DNA from: Chara braunii
Taxonomy: Eukaryota > Streptophyta > Charophyceae > Charales > Characeae
NCBI GenBank assembly: GCA_003427395.1
Contig: BFEA01000482.1
Coordinates: 782,261-810,421 of the forward strand
DNA length: 28,161 bases
Reading direction: 5' to 3'
Shown: piece by piece, positions 19,505-28,035 of the stretch
Layout: each line of letters starts with the position of its first letter
How positions within the stretch are numbered: the stretch's first letter is position 1
Position numbers and translations under genes: made by a program
Notes under the pieces: generated by a model
Database searches by the model: none
Told to the model about the DNA's origin: nothing
Seen by the model: only the letters and a program-made list of their open reading frames with translations

Positions 19505-19634
19505 GGAGAGAGGGAAAGGAGAATGGGGTGGACGGATAAGGAACTGGCCCTGATCCCTTCAGGGACGCATTTGGTCCGGCCCCGATGGAGGTAGAGCTAT
19601 CCCCCTTTCCCCCACACCCCTCCCAGACATAATA

Positions 19635-20027
19635 ATGGAAGAGGTACAAGAACCGGCCGCTAAGGAAGCTCAGCAGGAGCAGCAAATCCCGATGGAACAG
19701 AAGCTGATCCAACTGGCGAACTGGCTTCTTAGCAGCCTAAAAGATAGACAGGGGCCAGCAACGAAAGAATACTGGGACGCCACGTATCTGAACATCTTTC
19801 CTATATTAGACGGCAGTCCCAGCCTCAAGAAGGTGATGATGGAAGGCCTGGCTCCAAGGCTGACATGGTCGGAGGTAGGCACTCGAGTGCTGCACGCCAT
19901 AGCAGATCTACTGCCGCCCCCACCCCCGAATAAAGGGATGGGTGAGACGACAGAGCATCAAAGGCCCGAGCAGGAGGGGAACACGACGTTCTGTAAGTTG
20001 AAGAAGACTGCTTGTGAAAACAACTGA
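19635..20027 (+). pseudogene. Coding block between LINE ORF1 and endonuclease
   Basis: A 130-codon frame, shifted by one from ORF1, has protein-like composition. A Gln/Glu-rich start (KEAQQEQQIPMEQKLIQ) is followed by a likely helical region (LANWLLSSLKDRQGPATKEY, DGSPSLKKVMMEGLAPRL, TRVLHAIADLLPPPPP). It probably belongs to the C-terminal part of ORF1 or to a spacer ORF of the element. I do not recognise a named domain. Confidence 0.45.
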
Positions 20028-20339
20028 AGATATCATAAGTGAGAATGCTGACATGAGTAACAAAAAATCAGGTGAAAAACATGATCGCCGAAAGTTCAAG
20101 GGTTGAAGGAAGGGAAGAAAAAAAGTCAAGTAAAGAATACTGTCGGACCCTTACAAAAGACAATGGATACGAGTATAAATGGGTCCAAAGAACAAAGCAA
20201 ACAGCAAACACCAAGCACTCCCCCCCCCGCGAGAATCCCAGACCCGAAACAGGCCCGCTGCAGGAGAATGAGCCAGTAAAGAGATGCAGGCTGAGGCAGT
20301 GTCTGGAACAGGGAGAGGGGAAGAGTCCCCCTAATCCCG

Positions 20340-20786
20340 GTGAGAAGAAAGAAAGGCCGATGGGAGGTCACCGTGGACCTCTGCCCAATAGAAAAAGGGA
20401 AACAGGGGGGGGCAACACTGAAAGGATGGCCATCCTTCCAAGATTACGATATTGAGGGGGAGCAAGTGTTTCAATTGGACCTAGACAGATTCGTGGAGAC
20501 ACAGTATGAGTTCGGGGTAAAAGCGAAATGAGTGGCAAGGGAAGGAACAACGCAGATGGCACAAAAAGTGGTCTTTGCCCGGTTCAGCGAACGCAAGGAA
20601 ACCGGGTTGATCAGGCTCTCCCACATGGAGCTCCTGGAAGTACATCAGACAAGAATCAGGGACAGTACCTGTTGGAACGCCCCGAAGGTGACTCACTGTC
20701 TATGTTCCCTCCTCAGGCACAATACCCTGCAGGACTCCTCCATCCTCGATAAGGCAGATTGGGTGAAATTAGCCAGCCATGAATAG
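20340..20786 (+). pseudogene. Coding block preceding the endonuclease, unrecognised
   Basis: A single frame with one in-frame TGA (20529-20531) reads GRWEVTVDLCPIEKGKQGG, EQVFQLDLDRFVETQYEFG, then after the stop QKVVFARFSERKETGLIRL. It is on the LINE strand and immediately upstream of the endonuclease relic, so it probably belongs to the same element. No catalytic motif is visible. Confidence 0.4.
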
Positions 20787-20850
20787 ACTGGAGGTAAGTG
20801 AACAACAACAACGCATACGGGACTAGCAATCCACCCAAGGGAAGGACGAG

Positions 20851-22040
20851 TTGCAAGTATTTTACGGAAAAGATAAGTCTTGGAACAGAGCGACTCATGT
20901 GGCAGACCTGGACTTGCGCTTCCATAATGTCAATGACGTAGCATCTGCGAACCCGCAGAAACGAAAGGTGATAATGAAACAAATAAGGGGGGTAGGGGGG
21001 AGACAGTGGTCTGACCTTATCAGCATACAAGAAACCCACCTTACAAACTCCCCAAAACATGTCAGAGCCCACAATCTAACTTGGCCACACCAAAAGATTA
21101 CAGCCCATGCTCCAAGGCCAGGGTCGGCAGGAGTGGCGATCTGGAGATTCCTCTAACTCCCGGGCGGACGTTGTATACTCCGCTGTAGATGCGAGAGAGG
21201 GGAGATGGGTAGCTAATCACACTGGAAATAGAAATAGTCTACGTGGTTAGTGTCTATGGTCCGAATGAAGTGGACCTACACAAGGTTTTTTTTGAACACA
21301 TACGGGCTCAGTTGCCACATGGCATACCGACAATTATTGCAGGGGACTTCAACGCAGCCCCGGACCGTAGCCTTGACAGGTGGAGGATCCCCACCCCATG
21401 TCCGGGATACATAAAGGAGGACGAAGGAGTCATTCGCAAACTCTGTGAAGAAGAGCATCTTTTTGACTCCTTCAGGCGATTACACCCATGCAGGAGGTTG
21501 TTCACGTGCATACGGAACAGTGGCACGCCAGCACGGTCCAGGTCAAGAATAGATCTCATACTTATGGCGGAGGGTTTGGATAGGGTGCTGCAAGCTGCAA
21601 CCATCTTCCCGTCGAACTTGTCGTCGGGTGCGGATCATAAAATGTGTGCAGTACTACTCAGGTTCCGCAAAAAAACAGATCAAGGGCCAGACTTTTATAA
21701 GCTCAATACATCTATCATAAAACTGCGCCAATTCCACTCCTATCTTTGAGACGTATGGGAGTACTGGCGTTCTAAAAGGGACGAACATGCCTCATATATT
21801 GCATGGTTCAACAACGGGTTGGCCTTCATGGCCAGAAAATGCAACGAATTTTCAAAAATACATGCCAAAGAAAAATATTCCCAAGAAATTAGTATTCAAG
21901 AGGAGATCCACAACCTTGAACAGGAAAGCAGTCTACCACTGCCATTTGGGGCGTTATCAGAGGGGGGGTCATCTTCCATGGTCTTTGGAAGGCGAGGGGG
22001 TCGAGGGGGGGCGTGGGGGGGAGGTATGAGCAAAGGATAA
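20851..22040 (+). pseudogene. LINE ORF2 N-terminus: AP-endonuclease (EEP) domain
   Basis: Frame 1 (20851-21156) contains DLISIQETHL, the glutamate motif of L1-type apurinic endonucleases that nick target DNA. After a shift and two stops, frame 2 (about 21205 onward) contains VVSVYGPNE, IIAGDFNAAPDR (about 21335-21370), SRSRIDLILMAE (about 21540) and GADHKMC, the equivalent of the SDH motif with S to G. This is the expected order of the EEP core. TGA at 21747 interrupts the frame, which then continues through a linker (VWEYWRSKRD, GLAFMARKCNEFSKIHAKEK, HNLEQESSLPLPF) typical of the segment before the reverse transcriptase. Coding character is lost at about 21960, and the frame ends at 22040 in G-rich DNA. 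Confidence 0.75.
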
Positions 22041-22145
22041 TGGACATTTATGGGAGCGGGTGGCGACGTCCGGGGAGGGGGGAAGGGGGCAAGGGGGGCA
22101 GAGCTCATTCGGGGGGTAGGGAGGGTAGGGAAGGGAGTAGATGAA
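21960..22145 (+). repeat. G-rich low-complexity tract
   Basis: Many runs of three to seven G (GAGGGGGGGTC, GGCGAGGGGGTCGAGGGGGGG, GGGGAGGGGGGAAGGGGGC) occur exactly where LINE coding sequence stops. It could form G-quadruplexes on the + strand. Confidence 0.8.
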
Positions 22146-22218
22146 GTAGAGAAAGGAGTGGAAGGATAGAAATGAAAGAAACGCTAAAAAGACGTGAGGA
22201 GACGTCCCAGTCACCGCC

Positions 22219-22557
22219 TTGGTTTCCATTATCTACTTCGACTGTAACCAAAACACTCCGTTCGGCCAGCGAGCAACACCTAGCACAAAGAAGAGGCAAC
22301 AACTGCTAGCAAGAAACAGGGAGAAGAAGCAGATAGTGCATGTAATCAGCGATGTGAAGCCCCTCGAAGAGGCGTGCAAAAATACTTTCTCGGAGCGGCA
22401 GGCGGAAAAAAACAGGCTGGCCATGGCGAGATTGGGGAGTAACGCAAGGAGAAGCAGCAGACCCAGGCACGCGCTAAGCGCAAGTGTGAAAGAGCAAAGG
22501 CAGGGCATGGCGGATTCGGCTGGACACGATGCGTTGGACTGCATGGCGCCAAGTTGA
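22219..22557 (+). CDS. Hypothetical basic ORF, unrecognised
   Basis: A 112-codon frame rich in Arg, Lys, Gln and Ser (KKRQQLLARNREKKQIVHV, ERQAEKNRLAMARLGSNARR), probably helical. There is no family match that I can name. It lies downstream of the truncated LINE on the same strand and could be a detached part of an element or chance. The start codon is arbitrary. Confidence 0.25.
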   Translation: MVSIIYFDCNQNTPFGQRATPSTKKRQQLLARNREKKQIVHVISDVKPLEEACKNTFSERQAEKNRLAMARLGSNARRSSRPRHALSASVKEQRQGMADSAGHDALDCMAPS

Positions 22558-22757
22558 GTTGTGGTCAAGGAAAAACCGAGTGGGCCTCACGTCAGGAGTG
22601 CTACCACTTCCTCCACTTCTTGCTGCCCCTCCTCTTGGTCCCAATCAGCGAAAAAATCCATGCCGCCTATCGCCACGTCAAGCTCCTGCAGAAACCGGAA
22701 CGCCCTGTGCCTAACTTGCCGTCAGAACAGGTTATTGCATTGAGGACCGATGAATAG
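22554..22757 (+). CDS. Hypothetical short ORF, unrecognised
   Basis: A 67-codon frame overlaps the end of the preceding one. It reads QECYHFLHFLLPLLLVPISE, then KIHAAYRHVKLLQKPERP. A hydrophobic segment is followed by a basic one, with no recognised domain. Two other frames are open over the same bases, so coding is uncertain. Confidence 0.18.
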   Translation: MSCGQGKTEWASRQECYHFLHFLLPLLLVPISEKIHAAYRHVKLLQKPERPVPNLPSEQVIALRTDE

Positions 22758-22866
22758 TACCGCCAACGCCCCGTTCTAATATAGCTACCGTCCCTCCGGG
22801 AATAGCAAACTTCTGACCCAAGCCTACTTTCCCATCCACCCGTTTAATGCCTTAATCCGTCGGCTC

Positions 22867-22955
22867 AAAAAACAAAAAACAAAAAACAAAAAAATAAAAA
22901 AACAAAAAAACAAAAACAAGAAAGCAACAAAAAAAAAAAAAAGGAAAGGAAAAAG
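22867..22955. repeat. A-rich (AAAAAAC)n low-complexity tract
   Basis: Repeated AAAAAAC and AAACA units end in a run of about 15 A, then GGAAAGGAAAAAGG. It may be an old retroposon tail for the plus-strand sequences to its left. Confidence 0.85.
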
Positions 22956-23020
22956 GAAGAAGCCAAAACAATTCGGCCCTGGGAGGTTCTCGTACCGTCA
23001 AATCCTTATTCTGTCCAGAT

Positions 23021-23041
23021 TTGAGAGTGAGTTACTCTCAA
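23021..23041. repeat. 8-bp stem hairpin
   Basis: TTGAGAGT pairs perfectly with ACTCTCAA around the five-base loop GAGTT. It lies about 560 bp beyond the end of the minus-strand reverse transcriptase relic, so it could fall in that element's 3' region. No U or T run follows on either strand. Confidence 0.55.
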
Positions 23042-23164
23042 CTGTGTCTTGTCATGCCTATCAAAGCCGGGGGGGCAGTTCCCCAAGGTTCGAGTGATGT
23101 CCCAATCCCATCGAAGGGGGGATAGGAGATGCAAAGCGTGCATTATTACTTACCATTACAAACA

Positions 23165-23368
23165 ACAAAAAGGAAAAAGTAAAAAGTAAAAAGCTGGTGT
23201 CGCAAAAAAAAAACGGGTGTCGGGAAAGGAAAACCGAAAAAAAGGAAAAAGGAAAAGAAGAGGAAAAATAAAAAAAGAAAAAAAGGAAAAAGAAAAAAGA
23301 AAAAAGAAAAAAGAAACACGAGAAAAGAGAGAAAGAAAGAAGGAAAAAGACAGGAAAAAAAAAAAATC
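23165..23368. repeat. Purine-rich (GAAAAA)n tract
   Basis: Nearly pure A/G sequence of AAAAG and GAAAAAAG units. Open frames through it (Lys/Arg/Glu on +, Phe/Ser/Leu on -) are artefacts. Confidence 0.9.
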
Positions 23369-23438
23369 TCCTTCATGCGAGGTGAGTCGCCCCAACTTCA
23401 GTTGTTCGCCTGTCCATCCATCGCCTATACACCGATAT

Positions 23439-23475
23439 GTGTGTGTGTATGTGTGTGTGTGTGTGTGCGTGTGTG
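23439..23475. repeat. (TG)n microsatellite
   Basis: Imperfect TG repeat with one TA and one GC interruption. Confidence 0.92.
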
Positions 23476-23600
23476 GCCCACCCCATTCCCTCCGAGGGGT
23501 AACTCGGCCGAGGAGGTCGACTGTCCGGAGAACAACCGGCCCTTTCGGCCCAGTCATCCCCCGAACACCGTACACACATACACAAACATAAACACGACAG

Positions 23601-25902
23601 TTAGCCAGTAATCCCGTGCAGGTTGGTCATTGCTTCCCTAATCATGTGTACAAACAATCTACCCGGTTGATAGAGGTAGGCGTTCTGAAGGGTCTTCTTG
23701 ACCACTTTCCAACAGGCGTTCACAACGAAACCATTGCCCCTCATTGCCGCTACCACCTTTGCAATCTCATTCGCTGCATCCTCTGGCTCCGAGCAGAGCA
23801 GGAAAATTTGAGCCACTTGCGCCGTAATGATCTGGAGCGACTGCTTGACACTCCTGTTGGATCGAAACTTCATGAACCTGCAAGGAGAAAAAACAAGCCC
23901 TGTGCACTTGTCGTGCCTAGTGGTAGAGTAGGATCCCGTGATCGGGGAGGTGACCGTCATGGTCATATTGAGAAAATTGGCGATCCGACCAAGCCCTTCT
24001 TCATTCAGTTCCGTATTCTCCTTGATCTTGATGAATTCCTCCGGATAGATCCAACAGGGATCATCCACCTGCCTCTCCCCTTTCTTGCGCAGAAAGCTAC
24101 TGACAACGGCGTTGTTGATCGCTCCAAGGTCGGGGATGTACCTGAAGGTGCTACCAAAGCATGGGAACAAATGGGTATTCCCCGTATCCACCAGCCGCAT
24201 CATGGCGTGATATTCATACTTAAAAAAGTATATATCACACCAGATCGGGGAGCATGCCAGTCCCACGGGAATCCCCTTCACCTGCCTCCACACGTAATCA
24301 CCCATGCGTAACACGATGTTGGCAATGCACCAATCTGAGAGCCAACAAATGTCCTCCTCTCTGAACAGTAGCGCGTCCATCTCCTCTGGTTGTTCACTGT
24401 CCGTCCCTGATGGCCACATCCCGCCGCTACCCCCGAACTTAATATGAATGGCGTGGCTAGAAATCCTTTCCCTCCTAGTTTGCATCATACATTGTACGTA
24501 GAACCTGACCGCAGCTGGGAGACTGTCTTCCGAGCCATCCGTAGGGATTGTCTCGAAAATCTGGTAATATCGACTGTAAACACGGAGTAGACTTTCTCTG
24601 GCAGATTACCACAAAATTCTCCAACCGAGGCTATGGCCCACCATAGGTTCGGCCTGACTCCATGCTGTTCCTCCACCTCCAGGCTTCTCTCTTGACAAAA
24701 GGTCTGCGCCATCAGGAGCAGGAATTTAACAAGCAGACACAGACCTCTGCTGCAGGAGAGATGATGGTATTGGCAATGTTCATAATCCAGCGGAAAGTTC
24801 CCTTCGGAACCGTCATGAGATATGGGAGCACTGCCGGCACAGGGAGCGCAGGCAAAGCAAAGAGTTCGCCACGTATGCGCGAGATGACCGACGTAGGTGG
24901 TGCGTTAATGCTGGCGAATTCAGGGCCGGACAACCTCTGGAAAGCCAGCTTCCGTATGAAGTTATTGCAAATGAAGGCTGGAGTGTTGGGAGCCTTATCC
25001 GTTGGACAGATGAGGAATCTGCCCGTTAAGAACTGCAGCTCCCGTTTTACAGCAGGATGCTCGAACGGTTCCGCAGTAGCATGTCTGTGTGCCGTTCTGT
25101 ACTTCTCCATTCTTCCCCTCCCCTTCTTTAAGATGATTTTACGAAGAAATGCTTTGGTGGAGTCAGTAAGGTCGCGCAGCTCCATCACCTGTGCGAAAAG
25201 CTTGTCCAGAAAATTCCCCAGTTCGTTGATCGCCTAATCCACATCCAGAGCCATGCATGGGATATGGTCGAGGCCTGCTCTGATGATGCCCTGCAACAAT
25301 GGGTTGTCCGTGATCGATGAGTCTACTGTGATGACATGCGTGCAGCCTTCATTCCAGAGCAGCTCGATTGAGCAATTGACGCGCATGTTCGAGTACCTCC
25401 GCGTCCTGCACGGACATTGCTCCGGATCGTAGCTCTCCATCCATTGCGATACGTCGAAATCGCAGAACGCCTCCGCCGGTTTGCATAGTTTGGAGGCTAT
25501 GTTAGAGTTATAGGTCCATCCGATCCGAGTGCACTCCAACCAGGTCGCCGTGTCATCCCCAACCACCCTGTTGAGCACCTCGTTCACCAATCTCCTAATG
25601 GACAGTGGTTCCATCACGGGGCTGGTGTACTTTAGATGCAGAAAAGTGTCACACTCAGATCTTTGCCTCTTCCATGACCTCCTGCCATTCGGTAGGGTGA
25701 TCATCTGGTCGGGGGCGTTCACCCACTTGTCCGGATCCTGCGCTCCGATACACAAGTACAAGACATGGAGTGTGTCGGGGGGGAAAAAAACGCCACGGGT
25801 GCTGTGATGAAGAAACATACCAAAAAGTAATCGAGAAAAGTAATCGAAAAAGATGAATAATCGGGATAGATAAAAAAGCCAAGGAGTGTAAAACCAGGAC
25901 AA
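23601..25902 (-). pseudogene. Reverse transcriptase, Penelope-like type, inactivated
   Basis: Motifs follow the expected order: a CPC cysteine pair in DPEQCPCRTRRY (about 25405-25425), FLICPTDKAPNTPAFIC (about 25030), LPYLMTVPKGT, VFTVDITR (motif A, about 24575), GIPVGLACSP (motif B, 24246-24275), RYIPDL (motif C, 24125-24142), then IYPEEFIKIKENTE and RIANFLNMTM. The DKA...N box, the GIPxG...SP motif and the IYPEE block match the group of Penelope-like RTs as I know it. Defects are an in-frame TAG (25234-25236), frameshifts near 24725 and just after motif A (about 24560), and motif C with Pro for the first catalytic Asp. The protein ends at 23601 with no GIY-YIG domain after it. The N-terminal start is uncertain, because splice-acceptor-like CAG sites precede the conserved part (about 25755). 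Confidence 0.65.
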
Positions 25903-25919
25903 CAGGAAAAACGGAGGGG

Positions 25920-25982
25920 AAGGGGGGGAGAGAGAGAGAGAAAGAAAGAGAGGGAGAGGCAGGAGGGAGAGAGAGAGAGGAG
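25920..25982. repeat. (GA)-rich tract between the two ORFs of the element
   Basis: GAGAGAGAGA and GGGAGA runs. In the minus-strand reading this is a polypyrimidine stretch upstream of the RT ORF, compatible with an intron 3' region. Confidence 0.8.
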
Positions 25983-26000
25983 TGGAATTACATTGCCAGC

Positions 26001-26327
26001 CTAAGCCCTCGCAATGCGTCTGCTAGGGGGGGCAGTATCGCTCCTCCCACCGCCTCTACCGCATGCGTTCTTCTTCTTTCTCCTCCCAGGCTGAGTGAGC
26101 GTTGATTGAGCAGAGTCCCCCGACGAAATGTGGATTACCGGCGGAGGAGTGAGTCCCCTGATAACCATCAAAGGGTGCTGAACGGAGGGGAGTGGGGAGG
26201 TGAGAGCAGACATCCATGTGGTCGGTGGTGGGGCTGACTGCTGCACCCCCAATGGGGGCGTATTGATAGTAGAATTCCCCGTTTGGGGTCCGCCACCCAC
26301 TAGTTCGACACCGGTAGCCATCGTCAT
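26001..26327 (-). CDS. Small Pro/Ser/Thr-rich ORF with basic tail
   Basis: A 108-codon frame whose ATG overlaps the TGA of the preceding ORF (ATGA, 26324-26327). It is Pro/Ser/Thr-rich and ends in a basic segment GRRKKKNACGRGGGRSD. It may be a frameshifted continuation of the upstream ORF past its unstable polyproline tract, or a separate product by reinitiation. A rival frame (26484-26056) is also open here. No domain is recognised. Confidence 0.35.
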   Translation of the reverse strand: MTMATGVELVGGGPQTGNSTINTPPLGVQQSAPPPTTWMSALTSPLPSVQHPLMVIRGLTPPPVIHISSGDSAQSTLTQPGRRKKKNACGRGGGRSDTAPPSRRIARA

Positions 26328-27664
26328 AGGTAGCCGTTGGAGGGAGGAGGAGGAGAGGGAGGAGGGGGAGGAGGAGGAGGAGGGGGAGGAGGAGGAGGAG
26401 GAGGGGGAGGTGGGGGAGGGGCGTCATTTGCAGGTTGGGCCCTCCTAAAATTGAGAGTTGTCTGTCCCGGAATCTGCGCTCCACCGCTCCTTTTTCGCAC
26501 CGCGGCCCGCAGAGAGCTGAGTGGGACTCTCGTTGGCCTTTCGGGAATCTGGGTGGGGAGCATGATGCGTGCGAGGGTTGCTGGGATCGGGTAGTTCCAG
26601 AGGCGGTCCTCCTTCAGCACGCCTTCTGTATTTAGGGTTTCATCCTTCTCGAGCTCTTTTACGAAACCTAACGTCAGGTCCCTGAGGAAGTGGAAACTAA
26701 TGGCCGCTAGTACCCCATCCCTCCATGTGGTCCTGAGATAGTGAATGAGCATTGATGTGCGCACCTTGATCGAGGACATGGTCGGAAAAAGGATGTCCGG
26801 ATGTGCCATTAGGTACCAGATAGCATGATCGAACCAGAGAGGGGTATCTCCGCAGTCCTTGCTTCTTATCTTTTTGCATTTGCATTTTAGGTATCGTCTC
26901 CCTACATTCCATATCTTCCTCAAGGTCCTCAGATCAGCCTTCCCTTCTTGCCTGATGCCTTTCTGCCACGTCCCTGAATTAGTCTCCCCACATTTGTCAG
27001 GATCCAGTTCGCGCATGGGGGGAAACTTCAGATCCTGAGGATCCAACGGATTGACCCTGCCACAATATTTCAACTTTCCCTTTAATATCTGCGTCTTACA
27101 TTGCTTGACCTGTTCATCAGTAACGTTTCCTAGAAACTGGAGCGCCCGGATGGAGATCGACGCAAGATGGTTGAAGGTACCCATCTTCCATATCGCGTGC
27201 CTAAACCTCGTGGACGTGTGCTCGATCCAACACGCAAATGCAAGAGGCGCGAATGCAGTGTACTGGTCGCGTTCGGAGGCATCACCTCCCTTCCTACTTG
27301 TCATGAGTGTGGAGTGCTGGATGATGGCCGTGATGGCAGCGATTGCGCGCTCCATCTCAACCCTCTCTTCTTCTTCAATCGCGAGATCGTCACAACGTGT
27401 CGTAGGGGTGCCCTCAGAGTTAGGGGAATTACTAGCGCGGGTTACGGGCACACGACCTGCCAGGTGGGAATCATCCACACCCCAGATCTTGAGGAGGATC
27501 TGTTCGACCTTCGCAGATCTACCCCCGAGCTCTCGACATTCCTTCATATATTTCTGTTTTCTCAATTCGAGTTTCTCGCACAGGACCCCAAGCTCGTCAT
27601 CGAAGTCATTCCCATTTCGTTCCCACGCACCCGCAAGAACGGCAAGATCGCTAAAGCCTATCAT
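26324..27664 (-). CDS. Upstream ORF of the Penelope-like element, 446 codons, novel
   Basis: An uninterrupted frame of non-repetitive, protein-like composition. The N-terminal half looks helical and charged (GVLCEKLELRKQKYMKECRE, EEEERVEMERAIAAI). The middle is tryptophan- and cysteine-containing (FACWIEHTSTRFRHAIWKMG, KYCGRVNPLDPQDLKFPPM, YLKCKCKKIRSKDCGDTP, WFDHAIWYLMAHPDILFP). A putative linker (RLWNYPIPATLARIMLP) is followed by basic residues and about 25 prolines before the end. The CKC...C cluster could bind zinc. I do not recognise a family. The intact length next to an inactivated RT is notable. The frame continues upstream of the ATG across one TAG, so the true start may lie further 5'. 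Confidence 0.55.
   Translation of the reverse strand: MIGFSDLAVLAGAWERNGNDFDDELGVLCEKLELRKQKYMKECRELGGRSAKVEQILLKIWGVDDSHLAGRVPVTRASNSPNSEGTPTTRCDDLAIEEEERVEMERAIAAITAIIQHSTLMTSRKGGDASERDQYTAFAPLAFACWIEHTSTRFRHAIWKMGTFNHLASISIRALQFLGNVTDEQVKQCKTQILKGKLKYCGRVNPLDPQDLKFPPMRELDPDKCGETNSGTWQKGIRQEGKADLRTLRKIWNVGRRYLKCKCKKIRSKDCGDTPLWFDHAIWYLMAHPDILFPTMSSIKVRTSMLIHYLRTTWRDGVLAAISFHFLRDLTLGFVKELEKDETLNTEGVLKEDRLWNYPIPATLARIMLPTQIPERPTRVPLSSLRAAVRKRSGGAQIPGQTTLNFRRAQPANDAPPPPPPPPPPPPPPPPPPPPPSPPPPSNGYL
26335..26425. repeat. (GGA)n tract encoding polyproline on the minus strand
   Basis: GGAGGAGGA runs with GGGGGA interruptions on the + strand, read as CCT/CCC proline codons in the minus-strand ORF. 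It is prone to length change and frameshifting. Confidence 0.9.
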
Positions 27665-27958
27665 CTAAAAAAAATGGGGGTAGCGTCCGTAGTCCCATTT
27701 CTCCTTGATTGCGCCGATGACCCCTAGGTTGACACAGGTAAGTAGTGCTTGCGTAGGCCTCGTGGGGGGAGCGCATTCCTTCAGCCATGGGAAACAGTGC
27801 GTGATCTCGTTCCACCAACCCCCGGGGAATGCCTCCTTGGGGGGAGGCTGCAAGCGAAAATGACAAAAAATGGATCGACAAAGGGCGAGACCAGAAAAAC
27901 GCCTCCAAGAGGAGAAAAACGACATGGTGTATAAAAAATTACAGTACACAAAATACAA
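27665..27958 (-). pseudogene. In-frame N-terminal extension or upstream exon
   Basis: The same frame as the 446-codon ORF is open upstream, separated only by TAG at 27665-27667. Its last ~60 codons look coding (FPGGWWNEITHCFPWLKE, CVNLGVIGAIKEKWDYGRYP). The stop follows eight T, giving CATTTTTTTTAG, which also resembles a splice acceptor. Another acceptor-like site, TTTTCGCTTGCAG (minus reading), lies near 27850. This could be a nonsense mutation, a slippage site, or an exon joined by splicing. Confidence 0.4.
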
Positions 27959-28035
27959 ATAAAAATAACAATAGAAAAATTAAAATTAAAATTAAAATTT
28001 AAGTTTAAAATTTAAAAAATTAAAAAAATGAACGA
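27935..28035. repeat. AT-rich low-complexity tract (TTAAAA)n
   Basis: ATTAAAATTAAAATTAAAAT-type sequence upstream of the minus-strand ORFs. It may be a promoter-like or a junction region. Nothing more can be said from sequence. Confidence 0.75.

Larger units (their letters stand above)
17537..21970 (+). mobile_element. L1-type LINE, 5' half (ORF1 plus endonuclease), RT missing
   Basis: On one strand lie a zinc-knuckle ORF1 relic (17537-19504), two further coding blocks (19635-20027 and 20340-20786) and an AP-endonuclease domain (20851 to about 21750) with its downstream linker. The element stops at about 21960, where G-rich DNA replaces the expected reverse transcriptase. All parts carry stops or shifts. 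The 5' end and target-site duplication were not found. Confidence 0.7.
23601..27958 (-). mobile_element. Penelope-like (or related) retroelement relic
   Basis: On the minus strand, in order, lie a short leader frame (27958-27665), a ~446-codon ORF with polyproline tail (27664-26324), a small basic frame (26327-26001), a pyrimidine-rich spacer (about 25990-25900) and a broken reverse-transcriptase ORF (25902-23601). No GIY-YIG endonuclease, integrase, RNase H or long terminal repeat is visible. Element ends were not found. Treating all of this as one element is inferred from strand, order and spacing. Confidence 0.5.

Noticed and set aside
18654-19712. 352-codon minus-strand frame opposite LINE ORF1
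   Set aside because: It is a shadow of the ORF1 region on the other strand. The plus frame has the zinc knuckle, the in-frame duplication and ORF1 composition.
23217-23591. 124-codon Lys-rich plus frame and 139-codon minus frame
   Set aside because: Both are translations of the GAAAAA tract and the (TG)n repeat.
27051-27727. Plus-strand frames of 205 and 186 codons
   Set aside because: They lie antisense to the 446-codon minus ORF, which is longer, uninterrupted and more protein-like.
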